DNA of 64,000 nucleotides, taken from the NCBI RefSeq assembly GCF_000619945.1, contig NZ_JHVC01000001.1, positions 715,517-779,516 of the forward strand. The letters run 5' to 3'. The notes beneath the pieces are model-generated. The model worked only from the letters and a program-made list of their open reading frames with translations, did no database searches and was not told the DNA's origin. The DNA is from Clostridium lundense DSM 17049. GTDB lineage: Bacteria; Bacillota; Clostridia; Clostridiales; Clostridiaceae. Both the position numbers and the translations under genes were made by a program. This document shows, one piece after another, positions 8,600-17,839 of the stretch (the stretch's first letter is position 1; every line of letters starts with the position of its first letter).

Positions 8600-9184
8600 A
8601 TGGATGCTAGTTACTTTTATGCTTTTAAGGAGGATAGTGTTAACGAGATTTCTAAATATATTTTTAATATGATAAATGGTGAAAAAAAAATCCTTATATT
8701 ATGTATAGGTACAGATATGTGTACTGGTGATTCATTTGGTCCTTTAACAGGCACATTACTAAGAAGAAATAATTGCCCCTGCACTGTAATTGGAGATCTA
8801 GAAAATATAGTTCATTATAATAATTTAAAAGAAACAATAAAATATATTAGATGTAATTATGAAGATTATTTTATTATTGCTATAGATGCTTCTTTAGGTG
8901 ATAGAGACAATATAGGCAAAATTACTATTGAAAAAGGCTCTATATTTCCTGCAACTGCATTGAGATCTAAAAATCTTTCTATTGGTGATATTGCTATTAA
9001 AGCTATAGTAAATAGATATTCTTCCATAAAATCTGCAAATGAATATATACTTCAACAAACTAGACTTTATCATGTTTATTCAATGGCTGAAATATTATCT
9101 AATGCCCTTTTGAAAGCTATAAATAATAATTTAATTCAATGTGAAAATTTAGATACATACAATAGACTATCTGCTTTCTTATAA
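8600..9184 (+). CDS. yyaC: Spore protease YyaC (DUF1256)
   Basis: A 194-residue protein matching the YyaC family over its length: ILCIGTDMCTGDSFGPLTG (residues 33-51), then CTVIGDLENIVHYNNL and the IIAIDASLGDRDNIGKI block. The fold resembles hydrogenase-maturation and germination proteases (GPR-like). In Bacillus the gene is made in the developing spore; its exact target is not settled. AGGGGG lies before the ATG. It is single, closed by the bidirectional terminator at 9190. Confidence 0.9.
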   Translation: MDASYFYAFKEDSVNEISKYIFNMINGEKKILILCIGTDMCTGDSFGPLTGTLLRRNNCPCTVIGDLENIVHYNNLKETIKYIRCNYEDYFIIAIDASLGDRDNIGKITIEKGSIFPATALRSKNLSIGDIAIKAIVNRYSSIKSANEYILQQTRLYHVYSMAEILSNALLKAINNNLIQCENLDTYNRLSAFL

Positions 9185-9189
9185 AATAT

Positions 9190-9225
9190 AAAAAGATGGC
9201 TAAATTTTAGCCATCTTTTTATATT
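9190..9225. terminator. Bidirectional terminator between yyaC and the AbgT-type gene
   Basis: AAAAGATGGCTA and TAGCCATCTTTT form a long perfect stem with A-run and T-run on either side. It can serve both convergent genes. Confidence 0.9.
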
Positions 9226-9229
9226 TTTA

Positions 9230-10792
9230 TTACATAAAAATTCCTACTCCAGGTCCTAATGGTAATTTACAAGAGAACCATAATATTAGTAAAGCACTCC
9301 AACCTATTAAAAATAGTATTGAATATGGTAACATTGTTGATATTAATGTACCTATACCTGCATCTTCATCATATTTCTCAGCAAAAGAAACTATCAATGC
9401 AAAATATGACATAAGAGGAGTTATAATATTAGTACATGAATCTCCTACTCTAAAAGCTGCCTGAGTGAATTCTGGCGTGAATCCTATATGCATAAACATA
9501 GGTACAAATACTGGTGCCATTATTGCCCATTTTGCTGAAGCTGAACCCATAAATAAGTTAATAAATGCACAAAGTAAAACAAATAATATTATAAGTGGTA
9601 CACCAGTTAAACCTGTAGATTCTAAGAATGTTCCTCCTTTTGCTGCTAATATAGTTCCTAAATTAGTTTTACCAAAATATGCAACAAACTGAGATGCAAA
9701 GAAAACTAAAACAAGATATCCTCCCATTTTACTCATAGATTTACCTAATGAACTAGCAACATCTTTATTATTCTTAATACTACCAGATGCAATTCCATAG
9801 CAAACCCCCGGTATAAAGAAGAATAATGCTATAATTGGGACAATTCCATCCATAAATGGTGTATGTCCTATAATTTTATGTGTCTTAGGATCTCTAAGTA
9901 TTCCATTATATGGCACAACTAGCGCTAATATAACTATTAAAAAAATTAAAAAACCTATATTGGCATATTTTAACCCTTTCTTTTCTTTATCAGTTAATTT
10001 AGTTATATCTTCAGATGATGCTTTCTTATAAGTTCCGAGCCTTGGCTCTACTATTCTATCTGTTACAAATGTACCTATAGCTGTTATTAAAAAAGTTGAA
10101 ACAAACATAAAATACCAGTTCGCCGTAGGTTCTACTTTATAACCTGCATTTATAAGTTTAGCAGCTTCAGTAGTGATACCTCCAAGTAATGGATCTGTAG
10201 TTCCTATAAGTAAATTTGCACTAAATCCACCAGATACTCCTGCAAATGCTGCAGCCATACCTGCAATTGGATGTCTACCAAAACTTAAAAATACCAAAGC
10301 ACCTAAAGGTATTAAAACTATATACCCTGCATCTGATGCTATATTAGACATAACACCAAGAAGCACAACTATTGCTGTTATTAATTTTTTAGGTGTACTC
10401 ATTACTGTTTTTCTAAGCAAAGCTTGTATAAATCCAGTTTCTTCTGCCATACCTACTCCAAGCATAGCAACCAATACTGTTCCTAATGGTGCAAAGGAAG
10501 TAAAATTTGTAACTGCGCTGGTAAAAATATATCTTATACCATCCGCCGTAAGTAAGCTTACTGCTTTAACATTTGTTAATTTTGTTCCTCCATTAACTTT
10601 ATCTACCATAGTAAATTGAACATTTACACCTGTTCTTGCACAAAGGTCAGATATAATTATTATTATTACACTTAATATAACGAAAATTGCAGCTGGATGG
10701 GGCATTTTATTACCAACCCTTTCAACCCAATCCAGAAAACCACCTAGACCTTTGCTTTTTTCTTTTCTTGTTTCTACATTAGATTCAACCAT
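9230..10792 (-). CDS. AbgT-family transporter (p-aminobenzoyl-glutamate type)
   Basis: A 520-residue polytopic membrane protein. Family marks include GFLDWVERVGNKMPHPAAIF at the start, GVMSNIASDAGYIVLIPLGA, MAAAFAGVSGGFSANL, the GSASAKWAIMAPVFVPM re-entrant region and SCTNIITPLMSY. AbgT proteins import p-aminobenzoyl-glutamate or export sulfonamide-type antimetabolites; which applies here is not visible. GGGGGG precedes the ATG. No peptidase or amidohydrolase partner is adjacent, unlike the E. coli abgABT set. Confidence 0.88.
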   Translation of the reverse strand: MVESNVETRKEKSKGLGGFLDWVERVGNKMPHPAAIFVILSVIIIIISDLCARTGVNVQFTMVDKVNGGTKLTNVKAVSLLTADGIRYIFTSAVTNFTSFAPLGTVLVAMLGVGMAEETGFIQALLRKTVMSTPKKLITAIVVLLGVMSNIASDAGYIVLIPLGALVFLSFGRHPIAGMAAAFAGVSGGFSANLLIGTTDPLLGGITTEAAKLINAGYKVEPTANWYFMFVSTFLITAIGTFVTDRIVEPRLGTYKKASSEDITKLTDKEKKGLKYANIGFLIFLIVILALVVPYNGILRDPKTHKIIGHTPFMDGIVPIIALFFFIPGVCYGIASGSIKNNKDVASSLGKSMSKMGGYLVLVFFASQFVAYFGKTNLGTILAAKGGTFLESTGLTGVPLIILFVLLCAFINLFMGSASAKWAIMAPVFVPMFMHIGFTPEFTQAAFRVGDSCTNIITPLMSYFALIVSFAEKYDEDAGIGTLISTMLPYSILFLIGWSALLILWFSCKLPLGPGVGIFM

Positions 10793-10990
10793 ATTTTTTA
10801 TCCCCCCATAATAAATTTAATAGCATATTTCTTACATTTTCATCCTTGTTTTATATTTATATGCTATTTCTGTAATCGATTTACAAGTATAGAAATATTT
10901 TAACATATGAATAAAATTATTTCAATACAATGTACTTTTGAAAGTTAAAAAATATTTATTGTTAAATTTAAAAATATTCCATTAAATTAT

Positions 10991-11043
10991 TTATGCAAAA
11001 TAACTATGCTTAAATTCTATTTAAACACAGTTATTTTGCATAA
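10991..11043. repeat. Perfect 15-bp inverted repeat
   Basis: TTATGCAAAATAACT (10991-11005) is exactly complementary to 11029-11043, with a 23-bp spacer. No T-run follows on either strand. It lies in the gap between the AbgT-type gene and the ECF-like gene; it could be an RNA stem or protein-binding site. Confidence 0.6.
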
Positions 11044-11054
11044 TTTCATTATTA

Positions 11055-11104
11055 AAAGAGCCTAAAATGATTGTTTCCCACAAATCATTTTAGGCTCTTT
11101 CTTA
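11055..11104. terminator. Strong intrinsic terminator
   Basis: AAAGAGCCTAAAATGATT (11055-11072) is exactly complementary to 11083-11100, a perfect 18-bp stem with a 10-base loop, flanked by A/T runs. It closes the minus-strand hydrogenase-maturation/ECF transcript. Confidence 0.85.
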
Positions 11105-11146
11105 TTACTTAGAGTAATTGTATCTGATTTTATATTTCTAATAATT

Positions 11147-11677
11147 TTATGATATCACTCTTCTTCTCACAAGAGCATTTACTAATATTATAGCTATAAA
11201 ACCTCCTATTAAAGCTGTAATTAGCTGAGGTACTCCCATCATAACAGCTAATTTAGCAGCAACTTTCTTAGGTATACCTAAATTAAATATATATATTAAT
11301 TTACTAGCAGAAAGAGATAGGAATGCATATTTTATAAAAGCAGCAATAACCACGCCAATATATTTTAAACTTTCAATTTTATCCTTCATTATGCTAAAGA
11401 AAATAACAAATATAGCATTACCTATCATTATAAAAGGAACAAAAGGTGCCATTGGCCCAGGAAGCTGCCCTATTATCCAAGCAAGCATTGGAGTTAAAGC
11501 TCCTAATAGTATTCCCCAAGACATTCCACAGCTATATGCGGCAATTATTAATGCTGCATTAACCACAGAACCTACAAATATCTGACTTATTTGAGGAAAA
11601 CTTCTGCCTATAGCCTGAACTCCTATGGCTAATGCCAATAATAGAGCTGTTCTTACTAATTTTTGTGAATTATTCAT
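11147..11677 (-). CDS. ECF-transporter S-component-like membrane protein
   Basis: A 176-residue protein with about five membrane segments, starting MNNSQKLVRTALLLALAIGVQ, which resembles the N-terminus of ECF substrate-binding (S) subunits. It contains a GxxxG-rich region SWGILLGALTPMLAWIIGQLPGP. It follows hydF by 20 bp and shares its transcript, so its substrate may relate to hydrogenase assembly or to a cofactor for the radical SAM enzymes; that is an inference. No ECF ATPase or T subunit is in the window. Confidence 0.6.
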   Translation of the reverse strand: MNNSQKLVRTALLLALAIGVQAIGRSFPQISQIFVGSVVNAALIIAAYSCGMSWGILLGALTPMLAWIIGQLPGPMAPFVPFIMIGNAIFVIFFSIMKDKIESLKYIGVVIAAFIKYAFLSLSASKLIYIFNLGIPKKVAAKLAVMMGVPQLITALIGGFIAIILVNALVRRRVIS

Positions 11678-11697
11678 TTAAGTTACCTCCAAATATA

Positions 11698-12897
11698 TTA
11701 TTTTATGTCGCGAAATACTTCAGTAACCCTTTTAAGTATTCCATTTATATATGCTATAGCTATACCATAATTAGTTATAGGTACGCCATAATTTTTAGCT
11801 TTTATCACTCTACTTATCATTTGTTTCCTATTAAACATGCATGCACCACAATGTATTATAAGCTTGTAGTCTTGTATATCTTCAGGAAAATCCGAACCAG
11901 CATTAACTTCAATTTTTAGTTCTCCTCCAGCCTTTTCTTGAAGCCATTTAGGTATTTTTTCTCTTCCTATATCACCTTTTAGAGCATGATGTGTACATGC
12001 TTCTGCTATAAGTACCTTATCTCCTGGTTTTAATGAATCTATGGCCTTAGATCCTTCTATAAAAGTATTTAAATCTCCTTTAAATCTAGCCATTAGTATT
12101 GAAAATGAAGTTAAAGGTATACTTTTAGGAACTATTTCATTTACCTTCTTAAAAACTTGAGAATCTGTTATAACTAAATCTGGTTTAAAATTCAATTTAT
12201 TTATAAAGTATTCTAACTCTGAATCCTTTACTGTAATTACAACAGCATCCTTATCTAAAATATCTCTTATAGTTTGTACCTGAGGTAAAATGAGCCTTCC
12301 TTTAGGTGCTTGTATATCTTGGGGAGCAACTAATAAAACTATATCCTTAGGTTTTATAATATCTCCCACTAAAGTATTTCTTTCAAAATTTAAAGGAGCT
12401 TTTTCAATTATAGTATCTTTTAATTTATTTATATTAATTTTGTCTTTAGCACTAACTTTTACAAAAGGTATATTAAATTTATCTTTAAAATACTCCTCAT
12501 CTATATCTGCTTTATCTATTTTATTTATTACTCCAATTACTGGAATATTTCTTTTAAGTAGATCTTCATACCACTGTTTTTCTAAAATTAATTCTTCATT
12601 TTCTGCTGTAAATACTAATAAAGCTAAATCTGTTTTATCCATAACCTGTTTTGTTTTATTTATTCTAAGCTCTCCAACTTCACCAAAATCATCTAATCCA
12701 GCAGTATCTATAATCATAACTGGCCCTATAGGCAAAAGTTCCATAGCCTTATAAACGGGATCAGTAGTAGTTCCTGCCTTATCTGAAACAATAGCAATTT
12801 GTTGATTTGTAAGAGCATTTATAATAGTTGATTTACCAGCATTTCTTTTACCAAATATGGCTATATGCAATCTATTTCCCTTTGGTGTGTCCTGCAT
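11698..12897 (-). CDS. hydF: [FeFe]-hydrogenase maturation GTPase HydF
   Basis: A 399-residue protein. The N-terminal Era-like GTPase domain has the P-loop GKRNAGKST (16-24), the switch TTTDPV, DTAGLDD and NKID. The C-terminal domain has the family's cluster ligands in EACTHH and HCGACMFNR (near residues 304 and 352-355). HydF is the scaffold on which the 2Fe subcluster is assembled before transfer to HydA. It lies 30 bp after hydG in the same operon. AGGAGGAGG precedes the ATG. Confidence 0.97.
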   Translation of the reverse strand: MQDTPKGNRLHIAIFGKRNAGKSTIINALTNQQIAIVSDKAGTTTDPVYKAMELLPIGPVMIIDTAGLDDFGEVGELRINKTKQVMDKTDLALLVFTAENEELILEKQWYEDLLKRNIPVIGVINKIDKADIDEEYFKDKFNIPFVKVSAKDKININKLKDTIIEKAPLNFERNTLVGDIIKPKDIVLLVAPQDIQAPKGRLILPQVQTIRDILDKDAVVITVKDSELEYFINKLNFKPDLVITDSQVFKKVNEIVPKSIPLTSFSILMARFKGDLNTFIEGSKAIDSLKPGDKVLIAEACTHHALKGDIGREKIPKWLQEKAGGELKIEVNAGSDFPEDIQDYKLIIHCGACMFNRKQMISRVIKAKNYGVPITNYGIAIAYINGILKRVTEVFRDIK

Positions 12898-12927
12898 AAA
12901 TACCTCCTCCTGTATACCTTATTACAT

Positions 12928-14343
12928 TTAAAATCTTAAGTCTCTTTCTCCTTGTTCAATTCTTTTAAGTTTTTCTGCAGCTGCTTCTCTTGCCTTTTCA
13001 TTAGGTATTTCTAATAATGCCTTTTTTATAACCTTCTCACCTAAAGCTCTTGCTTCATCATCACCATAATCTAATAAAAATTCTTTAAATGTAAGTAATG
13101 CATTAGGCTGACAAACATTATGGATTTGTCCTGTCTTCGCAAGTCTCATAAATCTTTCTCCTGTTCTTCCTTCTCTGTAGCATGCAGTACAGTAGCTTGG
13201 TATATATCCATCATTACATAAGCTTTTAATGATTTGTAATGGTGATCTATGGTCTCCTACCTGAAATTGAGGTTTTTCTCCATTATCTTTTTTAGAATTT
13301 TCATTAGCATATCCACCTACTCCAGTACAAGATCCTGAACTTATTTGAGATATACCTAAAGCAATAACTTCATCTCTAAACTCAGATTCCTCTCTAGTAG
13401 ATAAAATCATTCCTGTGTATGGCACTGCAAGCCTTAATACTGCAACAATTTTTTTAAACTCATCGTCAGTCACAATATGAGGATATTTTTCTAAGGAAAC
13501 CCCTTCTGCAGCTCTAAGTCTTGGCACTGAAATAGTATGCGGTCCTACTCCTGTAGCTTCTTCTAAATGTTCTGCACAAAGAAGCATTGATACTGTTTCA
13601 TATTTATAATCATAAAGACCATATAATACACCAATACCTACGTCATCAATCCCTGCTGCTCTTGCTCTATCCATAGCTGTAGTATGATAATTATAATCAT
13701 GCTTTGGTCCTTGTGGATGTAATTTTTCATAAGTTTCTTTATGATACGTTTCTTGGAACAATATATATGTTCCTATTTGCGCTTCTTTTAATCTTTTATA
13801 GTTCTCCACAGAAGTAGCAGCTATATTTATGTTTATCCTTCTAATACTTCCATTATCAAATTTTAAAGAATATATCTTTTCTATGCACTGTAAAATATAA
13901 TCTAATGAGCAGTTGACATCATCCTCTCCTGCTTCTATAACCAATCTTTTATGTCCTAGAGATTCTAATATTTTAACTTCTTCTTCTAATTCTTCCATAG
14001 TTAATTTTTTTCTCACAAAATCTTTATTAGAATGCTTATACCCACAATATTCACAGTTATTTACACAATAACTACTTACATATAACGGAGCAAACAATAC
14101 TATTCTTTTTCCATATATTTGTTCTTTTATATATCTCGCAGCTTTAAACATCTCTTCCAATATGTTCTTATCCTCTATAGACAATAATATTGCTGCTTCT
14201 CTATGTGTTAATCCCTTGCATTCTTTAGCCTTATCTAATATTCCCTTTACATATTTTAAATCTTTAGCCTTAGCTTCTCCTTGATTAATTGAATCTAATA
14301 TCTCTGAATGTACAATAAATTCCTCTGCTCTATATTCCTTCAT
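12928..14343 (-). CDS. hydG: [FeFe]-hydrogenase maturation radical SAM enzyme HydG
   Basis: A 471-residue radical SAM protein. The SAM-cluster motif CVNNCEYCGYK (CxxxCxxC) sits near residue 93, and the C-terminal auxiliary-cluster motif CTACYREGRTGERFM near residue 385. HydG cleaves tyrosine to supply CO and cyanide for the H-cluster, releasing p-cresol. Length and motifs match the family. It lies 17 bp after hydE, with AAAGGAG before the ATG. Confidence 0.97.
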   Translation of the reverse strand: MKEYRAEEFIVHSEILDSINQGEAKAKDLKYVKGILDKAKECKGLTHREAAILLSIEDKNILEEMFKAARYIKEQIYGKRIVLFAPLYVSSYCVNNCEYCGYKHSNKDFVRKKLTMEELEEEVKILESLGHKRLVIEAGEDDVNCSLDYILQCIEKIYSLKFDNGSIRRININIAATSVENYKRLKEAQIGTYILFQETYHKETYEKLHPQGPKHDYNYHTTAMDRARAAGIDDVGIGVLYGLYDYKYETVSMLLCAEHLEEATGVGPHTISVPRLRAAEGVSLEKYPHIVTDDEFKKIVAVLRLAVPYTGMILSTREESEFRDEVIALGISQISSGSCTGVGGYANENSKKDNGEKPQFQVGDHRSPLQIIKSLCNDGYIPSYCTACYREGRTGERFMRLAKTGQIHNVCQPNALLTFKEFLLDYGDDEARALGEKVIKKALLEIPNEKAREAAAEKLKRIEQGERDLRF

Positions 14344-14360
14344 AATAATTTCTCCTTTAT

Positions 14361-15404
14361 TTAAATTTTTTTCTTAAATGAATCTCCCTTACCTAATGAT
14401 ATTTTTTTATTTATACTTAATATATAATTTTCTAGTTCTTTTCTTTCTTCTTTTATTGTCTTTTCTACCTTAGCTTTATTAGGATATATTTCATATAATC
14501 TTCTGTATTTATGTGATTCTACCTTTTGCATAATCACGTTAGCCCCACAGCTAAATGCTATACCTTTATGATTAGAACTTATAACCCCTAAAGAAGTAGT
14601 AGCTGGAAGATGTGTATTTTTTAAAATAATTCTAGCTAAAGCCAATACCTTTAGAGTTAAGAAAGTATCTCCCTTTTTATCATCTTTTAATTTAGTTTGT
14701 GGATGAGGAATAAAAGGACCAATTCCAGCCATATCCACCTGCAATTCTTTTAATAACATAATATCCTTTGCTATAGTTTCATAGCTCTGTCCTGGAATAC
14801 CTATCATAAAGCCACTGCCAACTTGATAATTTAATTCTTTTAAATTTTTTAAGCACTTTATTCTGTTTTGGAAAGAAGAATGTGGATGCAATTTGTTATA
14901 TAAATCTTCGTCTGCTGTTTCATGTTTTATTAGAAATCTATCAGCACCTGCTTCTTTAAATGCTTTATATTCCTCAAAATCTCTTTCACCTATACTAAGA
15001 GTTATGGCTATATCTCCAATCTTCTTAATTTCTTTAATTACATAACAAATCTTTTCCTCTGTATACCATAAATCCTCACCTGATTGCAGCACTACAGTTT
15101 TATATCCAGCAATATATGCTTCTTTTGCAGTATTAATAATTTCATCTAAAGACATCCTATATCTTTTTATATTGGAATTGTGACAATTTAAACCACAATA
15201 AGCACAAGCACATCTGCAAAAATTAGAAAACTCAATGATAGCTCTTATCTGAACTTTATCTCCACAATATCTTTCAGTTATTTCATTTGCTTTGTTGAAT
15301 AAATAACTTACTTTATCCTCTGTAAGTTTCAATAAAATTACCATTTCATCCTGTGATAAAATTCCACCTAAAATTGCTTTGTCTATTGTTTCTTTATAAT
15401 TCAT
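14361..15404 (-). CDS. hydE: [FeFe]-hydrogenase maturation radical SAM enzyme HydE
   Basis: A 347-residue radical SAM protein with CRCACAYCGL (the CxxxCxxC motif, near residue 63) and downstream GYKTVVLQSGEDLWYT, LSIGER and GFMIGIPGQS segments seen in HydE and the related PylB/BioB branch. HydE works on the iron-cysteine intermediate of the H-cluster. The operon order TM1266-like, hydE, hydG, hydF leaves little doubt of its role. TAGGAG precedes the ATG. Confidence 0.96.
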   Translation of the reverse strand: MNYKETIDKAILGGILSQDEMVILLKLTEDKVSYLFNKANEITERYCGDKVQIRAIIEFSNFCRCACAYCGLNCHNSNIKRYRMSLDEIINTAKEAYIAGYKTVVLQSGEDLWYTEEKICYVIKEIKKIGDIAITLSIGERDFEEYKAFKEAGADRFLIKHETADEDLYNKLHPHSSFQNRIKCLKNLKELNYQVGSGFMIGIPGQSYETIAKDIMLLKELQVDMAGIGPFIPHPQTKLKDDKKGDTFLTLKVLALARIILKNTHLPATTSLGVISSNHKGIAFSCGANVIMQKVESHKYRRLYEIYPNKAKVEKTIKEERKELENYILSINKKISLGKGDSFKKKI

Positions 15405-15419
15405 AAATGTACTCCTATA

Positions 15420-15671
15420 TTATTTTTTTGTCATAGCAGATTTAACATTTACTCCTGAGACCTTTCCAAGTTTTCCTGTCATAGCACTTATCTCATCTGA
15501 AGTTCCATCTACAATTAATGAAATCACACTTATCTCTTTTTCTTTATAAGGTATTCCCATTCTTCCAACAATTATATTTGCAAATTGATGAAGAATTTCA
15601 TTTACTTTACTTGCACTTTCAAACTCCTCTACTACAATACCTACTACACCTACTCTTTTCTCCATACTCAT
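15420..15671 (-). CDS. TM1266-family iron-only hydrogenase system regulator
   Basis: An 83-residue protein with a ferredoxin-like ACT/NikR-C type fold by family resemblance: RVGVVGIVVEEFESASKVNEIL, then GRMGIPYKEKEISVISLIVDG. It is the putative regulator commonly found with hydE/G/F. The start at 15671 (MSMEKRVG) is chosen because AGGAGG lies nine bases upstream; the longer reading frame has no ribosome site. It is the first gene of the maturation operon, 15 bp before hydE. Confidence 0.88.
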   Translation of the reverse strand: MSMEKRVGVVGIVVEEFESASKVNEILHQFANIIVGRMGIPYKEKEISVISLIVDGTSDEISAMTGKLGKVSGVNVKSAMTKK

Positions 15672-15879
15672 AATTTCATTCCTCCTCTGCACGTTGTTAT
15701 AGTGAATGGTGAAAAGTATAGGAAACTTTTTTTCCATTGACATTACAGAAAAACTTAAATTTAAAATTAAATTTTCAGCATTATTTTAAAAAGTTATTTT
15801 TAAAAATTTTTCGTAATGCTAATGAAGAAAAATTATCCATTATTATTTACTATTACCTTTCACTCTTAACTTGGTATAA

Positions 15880-15911
15880 CAAAAAAACCTCCCAGCAAAA
15901 AACTGGAAGGT
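15880..15911 (-). terminator. Intrinsic terminator upstream of the hydrogenase maturation operon
   Basis: Minus strand ACCTTCCAG and CTGGGAGGT form a 9-bp stem (one G-T wobble) followed by TTTTTTTG. No minus-strand gene lies between it and the ABC transporter gene ending at 16177, so it ends either a small RNA or a leader. Confidence 0.8.
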
Positions 15912-16065
15912 CTATATATTACACTAAAATTAACCACAAAAAATTATAAAAACTATGTAATATAATTATGTTTTTTCCTTCCCTTTTGCTTAGAAACTTC
16001 CTTGCAATTAGGTTATACTTTTTAACTAAATCTCTTTTATCAGAAACACCAATAAAAGGGATATA
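15880..16065 (-). ncRNA. Candidate small RNA or leader RNA before the hydrogenase maturation operon
   Basis: A consensus promoter (TTGACA at 16100-16095, 17-bp spacer, TATAAT at 16077-16072) would start a transcript near 16065 that ends about 185 nt later at the terminator 15911-15880. The interval has no ORF with a ribosome site. It contains a 7-bp stem (CTTTTAT/ATAAAAG). I do not recognise a known family. It could be a free small RNA or an attenuated leader of the TM1266-hydEGF operon, whose first start codon is 209 bp further on. Confidence 0.5.
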
Positions 16066-16071
16066 TTTTAT

Positions 16072-16100
16072 ATTATATTTCTCCGTCAACACTATGTCAA
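16072..16100 (-). promoter_or_regulatory. Consensus vegetative promoter
   Basis: TTGACA, a 17-bp spacer, then TATAAT, both perfect matches to the housekeeping consensus, on the minus strand. Confidence 0.8.
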
Positions 16101-16176
16101 CTATTTAAGTATACATTTCTGCAATATAAAAGTAGACATATTATTTTGTATGCCTACTTTTAATTTAATAAATAGT

Positions 16177-16971
16177 TTAAGAAAACATTACCCTATCACT
16201 TAATTCTTCTTTAATCTTTAGATCACCAAAATACTTTAGTAATCTTTCTACAGTCAATTCTTTCTTTTCCTCGCCATTTAAATCTAAAGTAATATTTCCT
16301 CTATGCATCATTACTAATCTATTTCCTAAATTTATAGCATAATTTAAATTGTGAGTTATCATTATTGTAGTAATATTATTTTCATTAACTATCTCTTCTG
16401 TTATCTTTATTATCTTTTCTGCAGTTTTTGGATCTAATGCAGCAGTGTGTTCATCTAATAGTAATAATTTTGGCTTCTTCATTACGGACATAATAAGTGA
16501 AAGCGCCTGTCTTTGTCCCCCTGATAAAAGTCCCACCTTATTATTTAACTTATCCTCTAATCCTAAATCTATTTCCTTTAACATACCTTTAAATATCTCA
16601 ACATTTTTTTTATCAATACCAGAGGTTAGTCCAAATCCTTTTCCTTTGTTATAAGCCATGGACATATTTTCTAAAATAGTCATATTAGATGCAGTACCCA
16701 TAGAAGGATTTTGAAAAACCCTGCCTATATGCTCGGCACATTTATACTGAGGAATTTTATTCATCTCTATTCCATCTAATATAATTTTACCACCATCTGC
16801 TTTTATACCCTGAGATATTATATTTAATAATGTTGATTTTCCTGCTCCATTACTTCCTATTACGGTAATGAAGTCACCATTATTAACCTTTAAATTAAGA
16901 CCTTTAAAAACCATTACCTCATTTATTGTATCTTTATTAAACGCTTTCCATAGATTTTCTATTACTAACAA
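16177..16971 (-). CDS. ABC transporter ATP-binding protein (TrpZ-like, partner of a PF04392-type binding protein)
   Basis: A 264-residue ATPase with Walker A GSNGAGKST, Q-loop GRVFQNPSMGTA, signature LSGGQRQALSL and Walker B LLLLDEHTAALD. It energises the permease and lipoprotein encoded just upstream. The gene overlaps the permease end by about 35 bp. A TTG at 16971 lies eight bases after AGGAGG and is preferred over the GTG at 16980, which abuts the ribosome site. Confidence 0.9.
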   Translation of the reverse strand: MLVIENLWKAFNKDTINEVMVFKGLNLKVNNGDFITVIGSNGAGKSTLLNIISQGIKADGGKIILDGIEMNKIPQYKCAEHIGRVFQNPSMGTASNMTILENMSMAYNKGKGFGLTSGIDKKNVEIFKGMLKEIDLGLEDKLNNKVGLLSGGQRQALSLIMSVMKKPKLLLLDEHTAALDPKTAEKIIKITEEIVNENNITTIMITHNLNYAINLGNRLVMMHRGNITLDLNGEEKKELTVERLLKYFGDLKIKEELSDRVMFS

Positions 16972-17839
16972 TGGCTTCACCTCCTAAAGAAGACTTTTTA
17001 CTAAACTTAAAATTAAACTTTTTATTATTAATCCAAAGAGCTACCACTACTATAACTGAAGTTATAAGTTTCAAATCTGTAGGCGGTAAGCCAAGCTTTA
17101 ATGCTAATGCTACAGAAGCTTTATAAACTATAGCACCTATTATAGTTAATGTAGTTCCTCTTAAAATATTACCTTCTTTAAAAATTGAATTTCCCATAAT
17201 TACTGCTGCTAGAGCCATTACTACTACTCCAGTACCCATTCCCACATCTGAAAATCCCTGGTATTGAGCCATTATTGATCCTGATATAGCTACAAGTCCA
17301 TTAGATATCATTAAACCTAACACCTTAATCTTGTCCTTATCAACAGCTAAAGAAGTAACTAATTCCTCATTATCACCTACAGCCTTTAATAAAAATCCTA
17401 GCTTAGTATTTAAAAATAAATCTAGCAATATTTTAGATATTAATGCAAATATAAAAATAATGGCTAATGGCATAATATTACCTGAAAAAAGTGTGCTCTT
17501 ACCGAAAAGAGGAATATTTGATTTCCCCATTATCCTTAAATTTATAGAATAAAGCCCTATCATAACTAAAATACCAGATAGTAAATTCGTTATTTTTAAC
17601 TTTACATGTAATATTCCCGTTATCATTCCACCAATAGCACCTGCTATAAATGAAATTAAGCAAGCAAGTATTGGATTTATTCCTTTCATTAAACATAGGG
17701 CAGTTACAGCAGCTCCTAAAGGAAAGGTACCATCCACAGAAAGATCTGGAAAATCTAAAATTTTATAAGTAATATAAACTCCTATAGCAGCTATAGAAAA
17801 TATAAATCCACCTTCTAATATATTTATCAATATGTCCAT
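16937..17839 (-). CDS. ABC transporter permease (TrpY-like)
   Basis: A 300-residue permease with about eight membrane segments and the BPD_transp_2 pattern (DFPDLSVDGTFPLGAAVTA, GMITGILHVKLKI, GNSIFKEGN). It is the membrane part of an uptake system with the lipoprotein 17839-18849 and ATPase 16177-16971. Start and the stop of the preceding gene overlap at 17839, so translation is coupled. Substrate is discussed with the binding protein. Confidence 0.9.
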   Translation of the reverse strand: MDILINILEGGFIFSIAAIGVYITYKILDFPDLSVDGTFPLGAAVTALCLMKGINPILACLISFIAGAIGGMITGILHVKLKITNLLSGILVMIGLYSINLRIMGKSNIPLFGKSTLFSGNIMPLAIIFIFALISKILLDLFLNTKLGFLLKAVGDNEELVTSLAVDKDKIKVLGLMISNGLVAISGSIMAQYQGFSDVGMGTGVVVMALAAVIMGNSIFKEGNILRGTTLTIIGAIVYKASVALALKLGLPPTDLKLITSVIVVVALWINNKKFNFKFSKKSSLGGEAIVSNRKSMESV

